A DNA stretch of 64,000 nucleotides from Thermococcus sp. Its GTDB lineage: Archaea; Methanobacteriota_B; Thermococci; Thermococcales; Thermococcaceae. A program made the position numbers and the translations under genes. Every line of letters begins with the position of its first letter. The first letter of the stretch is position 1. Positions 39,021-48,272 of this stretch are shown piece by piece. The notes under the pieces are model-generated. The model saw only the letters and a list, made by a program, of their open reading frames with translations, was not told the DNA's origin and searched no databases. The DNA lies in assembly GCF_015521605.1 (NCBI RefSeq), contig NZ_WANV01000033.1, positions 31,807 to 95,806 of the forward strand, written 5' to 3'.

Positions 39021-40628
39021 ATGAGTAACTGCCAAAAGCTACTAATCTTTGGTCTCGATGGGGCAACTTGGGACATTCTAATGCCTTTGATAGAGAAGAA
39101 AAAGCTTCCAACATTGGAGAAATTAGTCAAAAACGGGAGTTATGGGGTTTTAGAATCAACCATCCCGCCCGTTACGGGTGGGGCTTGGCTCTCTTTAGCT
39201 ACCGGGAAAAATCCGGGGAAAACGGGAATAATAGATTTTCTAAATAGAAAAAAATTATCGCATAAATTGTACCTAACAAATTCTTCTGACTTTAAAGGCC
39301 ACTCTTTTTGGGATTATCTAAACAAAGCAAACAAAAAAGTTGGCATTTTCAATTATCCAATGCTATTTCCCCCGTATAGAGTGAATGGTTTTATGGTTTC
39401 AGGCTTAGGCTCTTCTCCAGACGGTGAAATAGCGTTTCCCCTCTCCTTGAAAAAAGAACTTGAAAATGTTGAAAGTCCATATGAAATCTACGTTGATTAT
39501 CACAACAAAAAATACGAAAATTTGGATTTGTTTATACATGACCTAAACAAGTTCTTAGATAAATTTGAGAGGTGGGTCTATTATTTGGTTAACAATAAGG
39601 AATGGGATCTTCTCTTTTTGGTATTCTCTGTCACAGACTGGTTGCAACATATAATATGGAGGCACATAGATGAAACGCATCCAATGTACGATCCCATGGT
39701 ATCTCCAATATACAAACAAGAGTTCATCAAATTCTGGCAGAGAATAGATAAGATTCTTGGAAATATCATAAACATGATTCCAAAAGATACTATAGTCTTC
39801 CTTGTCTCGGATCATGGATTCGGTCCCAATGATCAAACGTTCAACCTAGCGAAATGGCTCATTATGAAGGGGTATATGCGCAGAAAAAGGAACATCCAGA
39901 AGCTTATCAAAAAATATGCATATAAAGTTGCCACAGTCATGGCAAAAACACCAATAAGGAAATTATTCCCCACTAACACCAGAAAAAGTGTGGGGAATGC
40001 ATTAAGAACTAGCATTGCAGATGAAATTGACTTTAAAAAAAGCAAAGCTTACTGTTTGGGACATACAATTCCATTTGGAGCCATCTATATAAATGAAAGC
40101 AATGAACAAGAGAAGAACAAAATTAAAACCCAACTAGTAACCGACTTGAAAAATATACGCAAGGACATTGGAAGGCAAGTTGACGTTCAAATATACGAAC
40201 CTAAAAAACTCTATTCTGGAGAAAAATCTAAGCTTCTGCCGGACATAATATTTACGATTAACAACTGGAGATGTGTTATAATTGAGGACAACTTTGATAG
40301 GCCCCTATTCGAGGAGAAACCGTTTTCAACAAGACACACTGGCTCTCATAGATTAAATGGTATCTTCCTCGCTTATGGTCCAGGGATTAAAAAAGGCAAA
40401 AGATTTAATGCCAAAATCTATGACGTCGCTCCTACGATTCTCCATATATTTGACCTGCCGATTCCAAATGATATAGATGGTAGAATTTTAATGGAAATTT
40501 TTGAGGAAGATTCCAAATTTGCCAGAAGACAGCCAAAATATGTTGACCCAATCTACTATGGGAAGAAACCGGAAGACGAGAAACTCAAAAACGCAATCAA
40601 GAACCTAAACCTCAAAGGCAAAATCTAG
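39021..40628 (+). CDS. Type I phosphodiesterase/alkaline-phosphatase superfamily protein
   Basis: The 535-aa protein reads LLIFGLDGATWDILMPLIEK (metal Asp), ESTIPPVTGGAWLSLATG (nucleophile Thr/Ser region), FSVTDWLQHIIWRHID, FLVSDHGFGPND and STRHTGSHRLNGIFLAYGPGIKKG. These are the motifs of nucleotide pyrophosphatase/phosphodiesterase-like AP enzymes. No signal peptide is seen. It is closely comparable in layout to the protein at 50450-51880. Its place between glycosyltransferases and flippase suggests a glycan-linked phosphate or sulfate ester as substrate, which is inference. It overlaps the convergent flippase gene by 17 bp. Confidence 0.88.
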   Translation: MSNCQKLLIFGLDGATWDILMPLIEKKKLPTLEKLVKNGSYGVLESTIPPVTGGAWLSLATGKNPGKTGIIDFLNRKKLSHKLYLTNSSDFKGHSFWDYLNKANKKVGIFNYPMLFPPYRVNGFMVSGLGSSPDGEIAFPLSLKKELENVESPYEIYVDYHNKKYENLDLFIHDLNKFLDKFERWVYYLVNNKEWDLLFLVFSVTDWLQHIIWRHIDETHPMYDPMVSPIYKQEFIKFWQRIDKILGNIINMIPKDTIVFLVSDHGFGPNDQTFNLAKWLIMKGYMRRKRNIQKLIKKYAYKVATVMAKTPIRKLFPTNTRKSVGNALRTSIADEIDFKKSKAYCLGHTIPFGAIYINESNEQEKNKIKTQLVTDLKNIRKDIGRQVDVQIYEPKKLYSGEKSKLLPDIIFTINNWRCVIIEDNFDRPLFEEKPFSTRHTGSHRLNGIFLAYGPGIKKGKRFNAKIYDVAPTILHIFDLPIPNDIDGRILMEIFEEDSKFARRQPKYVDPIYYGKKPEDEKLKNAIKNLNLKGKI

Positions 40629-42153
40629 ATGAGCATCCCAACACTTTCTTTATCAATCCCAAATTTATTCCCATCTTCTTCTCAACCGCCAGCAACAGCT
40701 CAACATCCTCTCTGTCAATGCTCCTGCTGAGGAGCACCAAAACAAAGAACACTCCTGTAATTATGACCAGCGCCACGAACGCGTACACTATGCTGGGGGT
40801 CTTTATACCTTCAACCAGTACCAGAACCAGCAGTGAAATCCCCACAACAAGAGTTTTAACGTAGCTCCTTCCAAACGGGTGGATTTCGACCTTCTGATAA
40901 AGCCTGAGGGAATTCAAAGCGTTCGTCACGAAATACGACACTGCCGTGGCAGCGGCGGCACCCTCAATGCCATAAACCGGGATCAGAACGGCGTTCAGAA
41001 CCACGTTTATCCCGGCTGAAACCAGCGTCGAGTACATTATAAAGCTGCTTTCCCGAATAACGATCAAACTCATCCCGTTCAGTCCCAAAAGTGTGTGGAA
41101 CATGAATCCCACCGCAAGAATCCTGAGTGCCGGGGCCGCGGGGAGATACTTACTTCCAAAGAAGAAGCCTATCGTGGCTTCAGGAAACAGGAACATCAGA
41201 GTAAAGAGGGGAAATGTGGCGAGGAATATCCACTTCGTCAGAACCTGATACACCCTGCCGAGCTCTTCAATCTTTCCATGGGCGTAAAGGACAGTCGCCA
41301 GGGGAGGAAATATCAGCCCGGCTGAGTTCAGAAACAGGGGGAGGAGCCTCGCTATTGGGGCGGCGCCGTTGTACAGTCCCACAACCTCAGAACCGAGGTA
41401 GTAGCCCAGCATCAGCGTGTCCGTCCACGTCATTACAAAACCCGCAATGCCCGTCATCATCAGGGGAATTGAAAATCTAACCAGCTCTTTTCCGAGCTTT
41501 AAATTTAATGAAATCCCAAATCTAAAAACCCTCCGTTTCCACACATCAAAAGTGAGTGCCGTGAGTGTGAGAACCCAGGCGGCAACGTAGGCACCAAAGA
41601 TAAAGTCAAACGGCAGTTTTAAGAGAATCCCCAGCGCGACGAGCAGGAGGAAGGCTGTGGGGTAGACAATATTCTGAAAATACACCTGCTCCCTGACCCT
41701 TCCAAAACCCCTTGAGATGGAGATTGTAACTCTAGTCAAAGCTGAAAACGGTATCGCAAACGCCACTATCCTGAGCGCATATATCAGCCTCGCCTCGTTG
41801 AAAAGCCCGGCGATTTTATCTGCCCCAAGGATTAAGACCGCCGCCCAAAGAATACCGTTCAGGGCCGTTATCAGGAGTGCCGTCAAAACCAGATCCCCTA
41901 CCCTCAACGGCTCCCTCTCCCTATAAAATGCAACTTCCCTTGGCAGAGCATTCTGAAAGCCAAGCGTGGCAAGGACAAGGGCGATACTCAGTACCGTCAG
42001 TGCTAAATTAAACACACCATACTCCCCGGTGGAAAAGTACCTCGCTATCACCGCCCTGCTCAGAAACCCGAAGAACATTGAGATAACCGTCCCGGCAAAA
42101 ACAACCCCCGTCCCCCTCGCGATCTTCTGCAGTGCCTGGCTCGCCTCGCCCAT
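40612..42153 (-). CDS. Wzx-type polysaccharide flippase (paralogue 1)
   Basis: The 513-aa membrane protein has about 14 helices and belongs to the MOP superfamily (RfbX/Wzx) that flips lipid-linked oligosaccharides across the membrane. It starts MGEASQALQKIARGTG, then FGFLSRAVIARYFSTGEYGVFNLALTV and TWTDTLMLGYYLGSEVVGLYNGAAPIARL, the hallmark repeats. GTG 42162 would add three residues, but it is itself part of the AGGTGA site for ATG 42153. The N-terminal 70 residues are nearly the same as in the second flippase at 45877-47409, and a 5' remnant of a third copy lies at 48985-49094. Confidence 0.93.
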   Translation of the reverse strand: MGEASQALQKIARGTGVVFAGTVISMFFGFLSRAVIARYFSTGEYGVFNLALTVLSIALVLATLGFQNALPREVAFYREREPLRVGDLVLTALLITALNGILWAAVLILGADKIAGLFNEARLIYALRIVAFAIPFSALTRVTISISRGFGRVREQVYFQNIVYPTAFLLLVALGILLKLPFDFIFGAYVAAWVLTLTALTFDVWKRRVFRFGISLNLKLGKELVRFSIPLMMTGIAGFVMTWTDTLMLGYYLGSEVVGLYNGAAPIARLLPLFLNSAGLIFPPLATVLYAHGKIEELGRVYQVLTKWIFLATFPLFTLMFLFPEATIGFFFGSKYLPAAPALRILAVGFMFHTLLGLNGMSLIVIRESSFIMYSTLVSAGINVVLNAVLIPVYGIEGAAAATAVSYFVTNALNSLRLYQKVEIHPFGRSYVKTLVVGISLLVLVLVEGIKTPSIVYAFVALVIITGVFFVLVLLSRSIDREDVELLLAVEKKMGINLGLIKKVLGCSSRFCL

Positions 42154-42230
42154 GGGGTTCACCTTTTTGCATCATTTCTGCTTCATTTTTGCACCGTATA
42201 ATAATTCGGTCCGTAAGCGATGAGATAACG

Positions 42231-42265
42231 AAATAAAAACGGGATTCAAAGGGCGGAGCCCCTTT
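42231..42265 (-). terminator. Putative terminator after the rhamnose operon
   Basis: On the minus strand a hairpin AAAGGGG-CTCC-GCCCTTT (42265-42248) lies about 13 nt after the rfbD stop and is followed by GTTTTTATTT (42240-42231), an oligo-T tract of the kind used by archaeal RNA polymerase. Confidence 0.5.
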
Positions 42266-42277
42266 TTTCAGAGACGT

Positions 42278-43141
42278 TTAGAGATACCTCTTCTCTCCCA
42301 GATACTCCTTCAGTCCTTCTCTCCAGCCCGGCATCCTCAGGCCAAGTCCATGAAGCCTCGCGTTTTCCAGCGCCGAGAACCCCGGCCTCCTCGCCAGCCT
42401 GTTGAGCTCGCCCGACTTTATGGGCTTTACCTTAACATCCCAGCCAAGGATTTCAAATATCGCTCTGGTGAACTCGTACCACGAGCAGTAGCCCTCGTTC
42501 ACCATGTGATAAACCCCGAACTCGGGCCGGATTTTCAGGAACTCCCTCAGAGTCCTCGCAACGTGCATCGTGTATGTCGGACTCATGAACTGGTCGTCCA
42601 CTATCCTCAGCTCTTCCCTGCGCTTAGCCTTCTCAATGACCCACTCTATAAAGTTGCCGCCCTTTCCGCTCGCCCCTGCCTTCCCATAAAGGCTTGCAAC
42701 CCTGATGATGTAGTACTTTGTCGAATAATTCCTCGTGAAAACCTCACCGGCGTACTTGCTCGCCCCGTAGACGTTTATCGGATTTGGGACGTCTTCCTCA
42801 GTGTAGGGCTCTCCCTTCTCTCCGTCAAAGACGTAGTCCGTGCTGACGTAGACGTTGATGGCGTCAATCTCACCGGCAATCCTCGCAACGTTCAGCGCAC
42901 CGATGGCGTTGACGGCAAAGGCCTTCTCCGGGTAGAGCTCGGCGTCATCAACCCTGACGTAGGCAGCGGTGTTGATAATGACGTCCGGTTTGATTTCCTT
43001 CAAGATTTTCAGAGTTTTATGAACGGTGACGTCCAGGTCTCTGTGGGTCAGGGGTACGACCTCAAAAGACGGGTCTTCCCCAAAGACCTCTACCAAGTCT
43101 GTCCCGAGCTGACCATTGGCGCCTATTATTGCAACCCTCAT
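42278..43141 (-). CDS. rfbD: dTDP-4-dehydrorhamnose reductase
   Basis: This is the last enzyme of dTDP-L-rhamnose synthesis, reducing dTDP-4-keto-L-rhamnose with NADPH. The 287-aa protein has the Rossmann motif IIGANGQLGTDL, NTAAYVRVDDAE, the catalytic STDYVFDG...YGASKYAGE (Thr/Tyr/Lys triad) and FMSPTYTMHVA, all RmlD features. It is the fourth gene of the rfbABCD operon, with a terminator-like element after it. Confidence 0.96.
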   Translation of the reverse strand: MRVAIIGANGQLGTDLVEVFGEDPSFEVVPLTHRDLDVTVHKTLKILKEIKPDVIINTAAYVRVDDAELYPEKAFAVNAIGALNVARIAGEIDAINVYVSTDYVFDGEKGEPYTEEDVPNPINVYGASKYAGEVFTRNYSTKYYIIRVASLYGKAGASGKGGNFIEWVIEKAKRREELRIVDDQFMSPTYTMHVARTLREFLKIRPEFGVYHMVNEGYCSWYEFTRAIFEILGWDVKVKPIKSGELNRLARRPGFSALENARLHGLGLRMPGWREGLKEYLGEKRYL

Positions 43142-43150
43142 TCAACCACC

Positions 43151-43708
43151 TCAAAATGTCCATCCCCTCTCAACCGCTTCCCTCAGCGTCGGCCATTTCC
43201 TGTCCTTCTCAGAAACTGTGGGGTCATCAACCGGCCAGTCTATGCCTATCTCGGGGTCGTTCCAGATTATTCCGCCCTCATAGTCTGGGGCGTAGACGTT
43301 GTCTACCTTATAGACGACCTCGGCAACGTCGCTCAGCACGACGAACCCGTGGGCAAAGCCCCTCGGGATGTAGAGCTGGTATCTGTTGTGCTCCGAGAGG
43401 ATGACGCCGACCCACTCCCCGAATGTGGGCGAATCCTTTCTCAGATCAACTGCGACGTCGTAGATGACTCCCCGGATAACCCGAACAATCTTGGCCTGGG
43501 CGTAGGGCTCGCGCTGGAAGTGCAGGCCGCGGAGCACTCCATACCTGGACTTTGAGTGGTTGTCCTGGACGAACTCCCCTTTAATTCCTGCCTTTTCAAA
43601 GTCAGACTTCTTGTAGGTCTCCATGAAGAAGCCCCTCTCGTCCTCAAAAACGAGAGGCTTGATCAGGATAACGTCTGGGATTTTAAGGCGCTTGAACTCG
43701 AAGGGCAT
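43151..43708 (-). CDS. rfbC: dTDP-4-dehydrorhamnose 3,5-epimerase
   Basis: The 185-aa cupin enzyme epimerises dTDP-4-keto-6-deoxyglucose at C3 and C5. It has FVQDNHSKSRYGVLRGLHFQ (catalytic His), RVIRGVIYDVAVDLRKDSPTFG, and PRGFAHGFVVLSD. The frame is open upstream, but GGGGTGGTGAGA is placed just before ATG 43708 and includes the rfbB stop, so the genes are coupled. Length matches the family. Confidence 0.96.
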   Translation of the reverse strand: MPFEFKRLKIPDVILIKPLVFEDERGFFMETYKKSDFEKAGIKGEFVQDNHSKSRYGVLRGLHFQREPYAQAKIVRVIRGVIYDVAVDLRKDSPTFGEWVGVILSEHNRYQLYIPRGFAHGFVVLSDVAEVVYKVDNVYAPDYEGGIIWNDPEIGIDWPVDDPTVSEKDRKWPTLREAVERGWTF

Positions 43709-43710
43709 TC

Positions 43711-44712
43711 TCACCACCCCAGTTTCCAGGGCGTCGGATGGAGAACCCTTTCGTTCACCAGCGGCCTCCACCAGTCCTCGTTTTCGAGGTACCATTTGAC
43801 CGTTTTCTCCATGCCCTCCTCGAAGCTGTACCGTGGCCTCCACTTCAAATCTCTCGTTATCTTCCATGAGTCGAGCGAATACCTCAGATCGTGGCCGGGC
43901 CTGTCCTCAACGAACTCAATCATATCATCGTCCCCGCCCATTATCCGCAGAATAGTCCTGACGACCTCGATGTTGGTCCTCTCCTCGCCGGTGGATATGT
44001 TGTAGATTTCCCTCGGCTCCCCTTTGAGCAGAACGGCCTCAATTGCCCTCACGTGGTCTTCGACGTAGAGCCAGTCCCTCACGTTCTGGCCGGTGCCGTA
44101 GATTGGTATCTTCAGCCCCATGCTCGCCCTTATTATCGTCTTTGGGATGAGCTTTTCCGGGAACTGGTAGGGGCCGTAGTTGTTGGTGCACCTTGTTATG
44201 GAGGCGTTCAGGTTGTAGGTTCTCGTCCAGCCGAGGACGAGAACATCGCTCGCCGCCTTGGTGGCAGAGTACGGTGAGGACGGCATCAGCGCGTCTTTCT
44301 CGGTGAAAGAGCCTTCCAGGATGTCCCCGTAGACCTCGTCCGTGCTTATGTGGACAAACCTGACTTCGGGGTTCTCCTTCCGTATCGCTTCGAGAATCGT
44401 GTAAGTGCCGATGACGTTACTCTTTAGGAAGTGCTCCGGGCTGGAGATGCTCCTGTCCACGTGACTCTCGGCGGCGAAGTTCATAATTGCATCAACCTTC
44501 TTCACGAGTTCCCTCATCAACTCAAAGTCCGCTATGTCTCCTTTAACAAAGGTGTAGCGCGGGTCGTTCTCCACATCCTTCAGGTTCGCCGGGTTCGAGC
44601 CGTAGCCGAGTTTGTCGAGGTTTATCACTTCCCAATCGGGGTGCTTTTCCAGGATGTAGCGGATGAAGTTGCTCCCTATGAAGCCCATTCCACCGGTTAC
44701 CAGCAGCCTCAT
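43711..44712 (-). CDS. rfbB: dTDP-glucose 4,6-dehydratase
   Basis: The 333-aa extended SDR enzyme converts dTDP-glucose to dTDP-4-keto-6-deoxyglucose with bound NAD. It has LLVTGGMGFIGSNFIRYILE, FAAESHVDRSI, STDEVYGDI (Thr-Asp-Glu) and YSATKAASDVLV (Tyr/Lys), all RmlB signatures. Two ATG codons lie at 44715 and 44712; AGGTGG is better spaced from the second. It is the second gene of the operon. Confidence 0.96.
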   Translation of the reverse strand: MRLLVTGGMGFIGSNFIRYILEKHPDWEVINLDKLGYGSNPANLKDVENDPRYTFVKGDIADFELMRELVKKVDAIMNFAAESHVDRSISSPEHFLKSNVIGTYTILEAIRKENPEVRFVHISTDEVYGDILEGSFTEKDALMPSSPYSATKAASDVLVLGWTRTYNLNASITRCTNNYGPYQFPEKLIPKTIIRASMGLKIPIYGTGQNVRDWLYVEDHVRAIEAVLLKGEPREIYNISTGEERTNIEVVRTILRIMGGDDDMIEFVEDRPGHDLRYSLDSWKITRDLKWRPRYSFEEGMEKTVKWYLENEDWWRPLVNERVLHPTPWKLGW

Positions 44713-44721
44713 CATTCCACC

Positions 44722-45780
44722 TCACAGTATAAGCCTTGAGTTGTCGCCGATGACCAGCTTTCTGCCAAACGGATGGGAGGTGCCGTTTATTATCTTCACC
44801 CCTCTTCCGATGAGGCTCTCCACAATCCTGCCGGCGTTCCGTATCTCGCTCCCCTCAAGGATTATCGAGTCCTCGATCTCGGTGTTTTCAATGACGACGT
44901 TGTCGCCGATGCTCGTGTAGGGTCCGATGTAGGAGTTCATTATCCTGACGTTCTTCCCGATTACCACCGGGCCCTTTATCACCGTGTTCTCGTCTATTAC
45001 GGTGCCCTCTCCGATGACGACCCTGCCGTGGATGCGGGCGTTGGTGTGTATCCGGACGTCGGTCTTGATATCGTCAAGGATGAGCCTGTTGGCGTCGAGT
45101 ATGTCCTCCGGCTTCCCCGTGTCCTTCCACCATCCGGTGACCTTCGTCCACCCCACACGGTAGCCGTGGTCGATGAGCCACTGGATCGCGTCGGTAATCT
45201 CTAACTCGTTCCTCCAGGAGGGTTTTATGTTGTCGACCGCCTCGTGGATCACCGGCTTGAAGAAGTATATGCCGACGAGGGCCAGATTGCTCGGCGGTAC
45301 CTTAGGCTTCTCGACGAGCCTTCTTATGGTCTTTCCGTCTTCACTCAGCTCGGCAACGCCGAACTGGTGCGGATTTGGAACCTCCTGGAGGAGTATGCTG
45401 GCGTCGAAGTTTCCCTCCTTGAAGTGCTTCAGGTGCTCCACTATGCCCTCCCTGAGGATGTTGTCGCCGAGGTACATGACGAAATCATCATCACCGAGAT
45501 AATCCCTCGCGACCTTTATCGCGTGTGCCAAACCTTTCGGCTCGCCCTGGTATATGAACTCTATGTCCGCATCCCAATTGACGCGTTTAACGGTCTCCAT
45601 CACCTGCTCCTTGTTCGGCCCTACGATAATCCCGATATCGTGAATGCCGGCCTCGATGACGTCCTCGATGGCGTAGAACAGTACCGGCTTGTTCGCGACC
45701 GGAATCAGCTGCTTCTGCTGGGAGTACGTCAGCGGCCGTAGTCTGGTACCATGACCTCCAGAGAGTATCAATGCTTTCAC
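44722..45780 (-). CDS. rfbA: Glucose-1-phosphate thymidylyltransferase (long form)
   Basis: The enzyme makes dTDP-glucose from dTTP and glucose-1-phosphate. The 352-aa protein has the nucleotidyltransferase core MKALILSGGHGTRLRPLTYS, QLIPVANKPVLFY, YLGDNIL and EKPKVPPSNLALVGIY, followed by a left-handed beta-helix of hexapeptide repeats (ENTVIKGPVVIGKNVRI and similar) from about residue 240. This is the archaeal long form rather than the 290-aa bacterial RmlA. It is the first gene of the rhamnose operon, with inverted repeats in its upstream region. Confidence 0.93.
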   Translation of the reverse strand: MKALILSGGHGTRLRPLTYSQQKQLIPVANKPVLFYAIEDVIEAGIHDIGIIVGPNKEQVMETVKRVNWDADIEFIYQGEPKGLAHAIKVARDYLGDDDFVMYLGDNILREGIVEHLKHFKEGNFDASILLQEVPNPHQFGVAELSEDGKTIRRLVEKPKVPPSNLALVGIYFFKPVIHEAVDNIKPSWRNELEITDAIQWLIDHGYRVGWTKVTGWWKDTGKPEDILDANRLILDDIKTDVRIHTNARIHGRVVIGEGTVIDENTVIKGPVVIGKNVRIMNSYIGPYTSIGDNVVIENTEIEDSIILEGSEIRNAGRIVESLIGRGVKIINGTSHPFGRKLVIGDNSRLIL

Positions 45781-45810
45781 GATTCTTCACCAAAGATTAA
45801 TACCCTGTTT

Positions 45811-45858
45811 GGGTAATAAAAACATTTATGCACCCTATGAAATGTATATATGGGTGCA
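45811..45858. promoter_or_regulatory. Inverted repeats in the rfbA upstream region
   Basis: Two inverted repeats occur: TACCC-TGTTT-GGGTA (45811-45825) and TGCACCC...GGGTGCA (45829-45835 with 45852-45858, spacer 16). The second encloses the TATA-like minus-strand TATATACA, and minus-strand GCATAAATG lies between the two. They could be operator half-sites controlling the rhamnose operon. No regulator gene is adjacent. Confidence 0.4.
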
Positions 45859-45876
45859 GATGGGCCGTACAGGGTG

Positions 45877-47409
45877 TTAGGAGGCAAACCTTCCCAACAC
45901 CTTCTTCACCCACTTCAGGTCAACCCCCAGCTTCTTTTCTATCGCCAGGAACAGCTCGACGTCCTCCTTCTCCACGCTCCCGCTGAGGAGGACGAGGAGG
46001 AAATAAACCGTCAGAAAGACCGCCAGTATGGGAACCGCGTACCATATGCTCGTCACCTTCAGGGGCATGGCCCTCAGCGTGCCGAGCAGGATGAGACTGA
46101 TGCCAAGGGGCTTGAGGTAGCTCCGGGAGAACGGGTGTATCCCGGTTTTCCTGTAGAGCCAGTAAGACCTGAATGCGTTGGCGACTAGATATGAAACGGC
46201 CGTGGCAAGGGCCGCCCCCTCTATGCCGTAGACGGGTATCAGGAGGGCGTTCAGGAGGACGTTAAAGCCGGCTGCAAATACATTCCCCACCATGTTGAGG
46301 TTGGGCTCACCGATGACCACCAGGCTCATGCCGTTCAGGCCGAGGAAGGTGTGGAACATGAAGCCCAGGGAGAGTATCTGGAGGGCCAGCGCCGCCTGCA
46401 CGTACTTCTGGCCGAAGAAGAACGCTATCGCCGGCCCGGGGAAGAGAAACAGGAGCGAAAATATGGGGAGCGTGAGCAGGAATATCCATTTGGTCAGTAT
46501 CTGGTAAACCCTCTTCATCTCGGTCAGCTTTCCAAGGGCCCAGAACCCCGCCACGAGGGGGGCATAGAGGAAACCCGCGGAGTTCAGGAAGATGGGAATG
46601 AGCCTCGCCAGGGGGGAGGCGGCGTTGTAAAGCCCCACGGTGTCTGATCCCAGGTAGTACCCCAGCATCAGGGTGTCCGTCCAGTTCATGATGAATGCCA
46701 GTATGCCCGAGAAGAGAAGGGGCAGGGAGAATATTATGATCTCCCTCCCGATTCTGGGGTCGATCCCGGGCCTAAATTCGATGAGGCCGGTCCTCCTGAT
46801 GTCCGCCAGCAGCAGGGCAAAGGTTGCCATCCACGAGAGCACGTATGCAATGAACACCGCCTGGAAGTCCCTACCTGACACCACGACTCCGCTTATGAGG
46901 ACGAGGAAGGCCGCGGGATAAATAACGTTCTGGAAGTACACCTGCTCCCTGACCCTCCCAAAGCCCCTCGATACGGATATCATCACAGCGGTCAAGCTCC
47001 AGAATGGTAGGGCAAGTACGCCCGTTCTGATGGCATGGGAGAGGCGCTCGTCCTGAAGGATCAGGGCGACCCTATCGGCGGATACGAATATCAGGACAGC
47101 CACTACCAGTCCTGTCAATATTGAGATCGTTATGGCGGTTGAAATCAGTGCAGTGAGTTTTGAGGGCTTCCTCTCCTTGTAGAAGGCAATCTCCCTTGGC
47201 AGAGCGTTCTGGAAGCCGAGTGTGGCAAGGACGAGGGCGATGCTGAGGACGGTTAGGGCCAGGTTAAAAACTCCGTATTCCTCCCTTGAAAATTCCCTCG
47301 CTATCACCGCCCTGCTCAGGAAGCCAAGGAGCATAGAGATTACCGTCCCGGCAAAGACGATTCCCGTCCCCCTGGCAATCTTCTGCAAAGCCTGGCTCGC
47401 CTCGCTCAT
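45877..47409 (-). CDS. Wzx-type polysaccharide flippase (paralogue 2)
   Basis: The 510-aa protein is a MOP-superfamily membrane flippase with about 14 helices and closely parallels the 40612-42153 protein throughout: GFLSRAVIAREFSREEYGVFNLALTV, RGFGRVREQVYFQNVIYPAAFL, NWTDTLMLGYYLGSDTVGLYNAASPLARL. It is GC-rich. The start ATG 47409 lies 5 nt after the stop codon of the AbiEii-like gene, whose GGGTGA end doubles as its ribosome-binding site. Two flippases suggest two lipid-linked glycans or a recent duplication. Confidence 0.93.
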   Translation of the reverse strand: MSEASQALQKIARGTGIVFAGTVISMLLGFLSRAVIAREFSREEYGVFNLALTVLSIALVLATLGFQNALPREIAFYKERKPSKLTALISTAITISILTGLVVAVLIFVSADRVALILQDERLSHAIRTGVLALPFWSLTAVMISVSRGFGRVREQVYFQNVIYPAAFLVLISGVVVSGRDFQAVFIAYVLSWMATFALLLADIRRTGLIEFRPGIDPRIGREIIIFSLPLLFSGILAFIMNWTDTLMLGYYLGSDTVGLYNAASPLARLIPIFLNSAGFLYAPLVAGFWALGKLTEMKRVYQILTKWIFLLTLPIFSLLFLFPGPAIAFFFGQKYVQAALALQILSLGFMFHTFLGLNGMSLVVIGEPNLNMVGNVFAAGFNVLLNALLIPVYGIEGAALATAVSYLVANAFRSYWLYRKTGIHPFSRSYLKPLGISLILLGTLRAMPLKVTSIWYAVPILAVFLTVYFLLVLLSGSVEKEDVELFLAIEKKLGVDLKWVKKVLGRFAS

Positions 47410-47414
47410 GGGGT

Positions 47415-48272
47415 TCACCCGGTTGGATTTTGATCCGTGATGATATTCTCAAGCTCCCTAAGTCTTCTCTCAAAGAGCTTCTCTTCGAAGACCCTGAAAC
47501 CAACGTAATCCGCCAGCATTACCCTGATATCTTCCCTGTACTGGCTTCCTGTTAAAACTCCATAAATTGAAGCTGGCTTGTAGCTTTTGACCCTGTAAAG
47601 TTCTCTTAGAACATCTCTCCTGAGATAAAAGTCCTTCTCACGCCATGCATCTCTTCTCTTGTAGAACCCCATTACAAGGGAGTAAACATCAATCACGTCC
47701 TTCCAGTGCTTGTCCCTCTTGTCGTCCGGATAATCTCCCGCATTGGTGTAGATGTCGAACTTTAAAGCCAAGACCGCCTCAGGAAAAGCCACGTCAACAT
47801 CCCCTTCATCGATTATATTCCTGCCGAAGTCACGAACTTCAAAGTGAACCCTCGAATAATACCCGTTTCTGAAAATTGACGAAGCGAACGGAGTGTCAAA
47901 GCTGAGCTGAGAAGGCTTTCGGTCAAATAGAAAATCAACCTTCACTTCTTCCCTGACGATTAAGGTTTTGATGGGCTTTGCAAATCTGAAGCCCGCGCTC
48001 TGAAAGCCAAGGTTTTTCATGACTTCGTTTATTTCCTCAAAGCTTTCAGCCTTTGCAAGAAAGTCAATGTCAATTGAGGGGACACCGTTGTAGCCCAAAA
48101 CATTGTCCACCCAGTAATACACGCTCCAGCCGCCAACAAGAAGAACCTTCCCTTTTAACTCCTCGGCAATATTGAACATTGCGTTTATTGATTCCCTGAT
48201 AACATTGTTGTTGTAGCTCCTCAGATCATAAACCTCAAGGGCTATATCGTCGGAAAGTTTAACCTCCTTCAT
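47415..48272 (-). CDS. AbiEii-like/DUF6036-type nucleotidyltransferase (putative toxin)
   Basis: The 285-aa protein has the minimal nucleotidyltransferase pattern VLLVGGWSVYYWVDN (GG at 47-48, Ser50) and SIDIDFLAK (Asp68, Asp70), then a helical C-terminal half. This fits AbiEii-type toxins and related nucleotidyltransferases that modify tRNA or other RNA in type IV systems. ATG 48272 is inside the 3' end of the regulator gene (14-bp overlap, GGTGA site), the usual two-gene arrangement. Its stop is directly linked to flippase 2. Toxicity is inferred from family and context. Confidence 0.78.
   Translation of the reverse strand: MKEVKLSDDIALEVYDLRSYNNNVIRESINAMFNIAEELKGKVLLVGGWSVYYWVDNVLGYNGVPSIDIDFLAKAESFEEINEVMKNLGFQSAGFRFAKPIKTLIVREEVKVDFLFDRKPSQLSFDTPFASSIFRNGYYSRVHFEVRDFGRNIIDEGDVDVAFPEAVLALKFDIYTNAGDYPDDKRDKHWKDVIDVYSLVMGFYKRRDAWREKDFYLRRDVLRELYRVKSYKPASIYGVLTGSQYREDIRVMLADYVGFRVFEEKLFERRLRELENIITDQNPTG

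Noticed and set aside
45877..47409. Flippase duplication as a composite transposon
   Set aside because: No transposase, terminal inverted repeats or target duplications of mobile-element type flank the flippase copies.
30503..47409. Glycan locus as a prophage or plasmid-derived island
   Set aside because: No integrase, replication or virion genes are present; the content is purely glycan synthesis.
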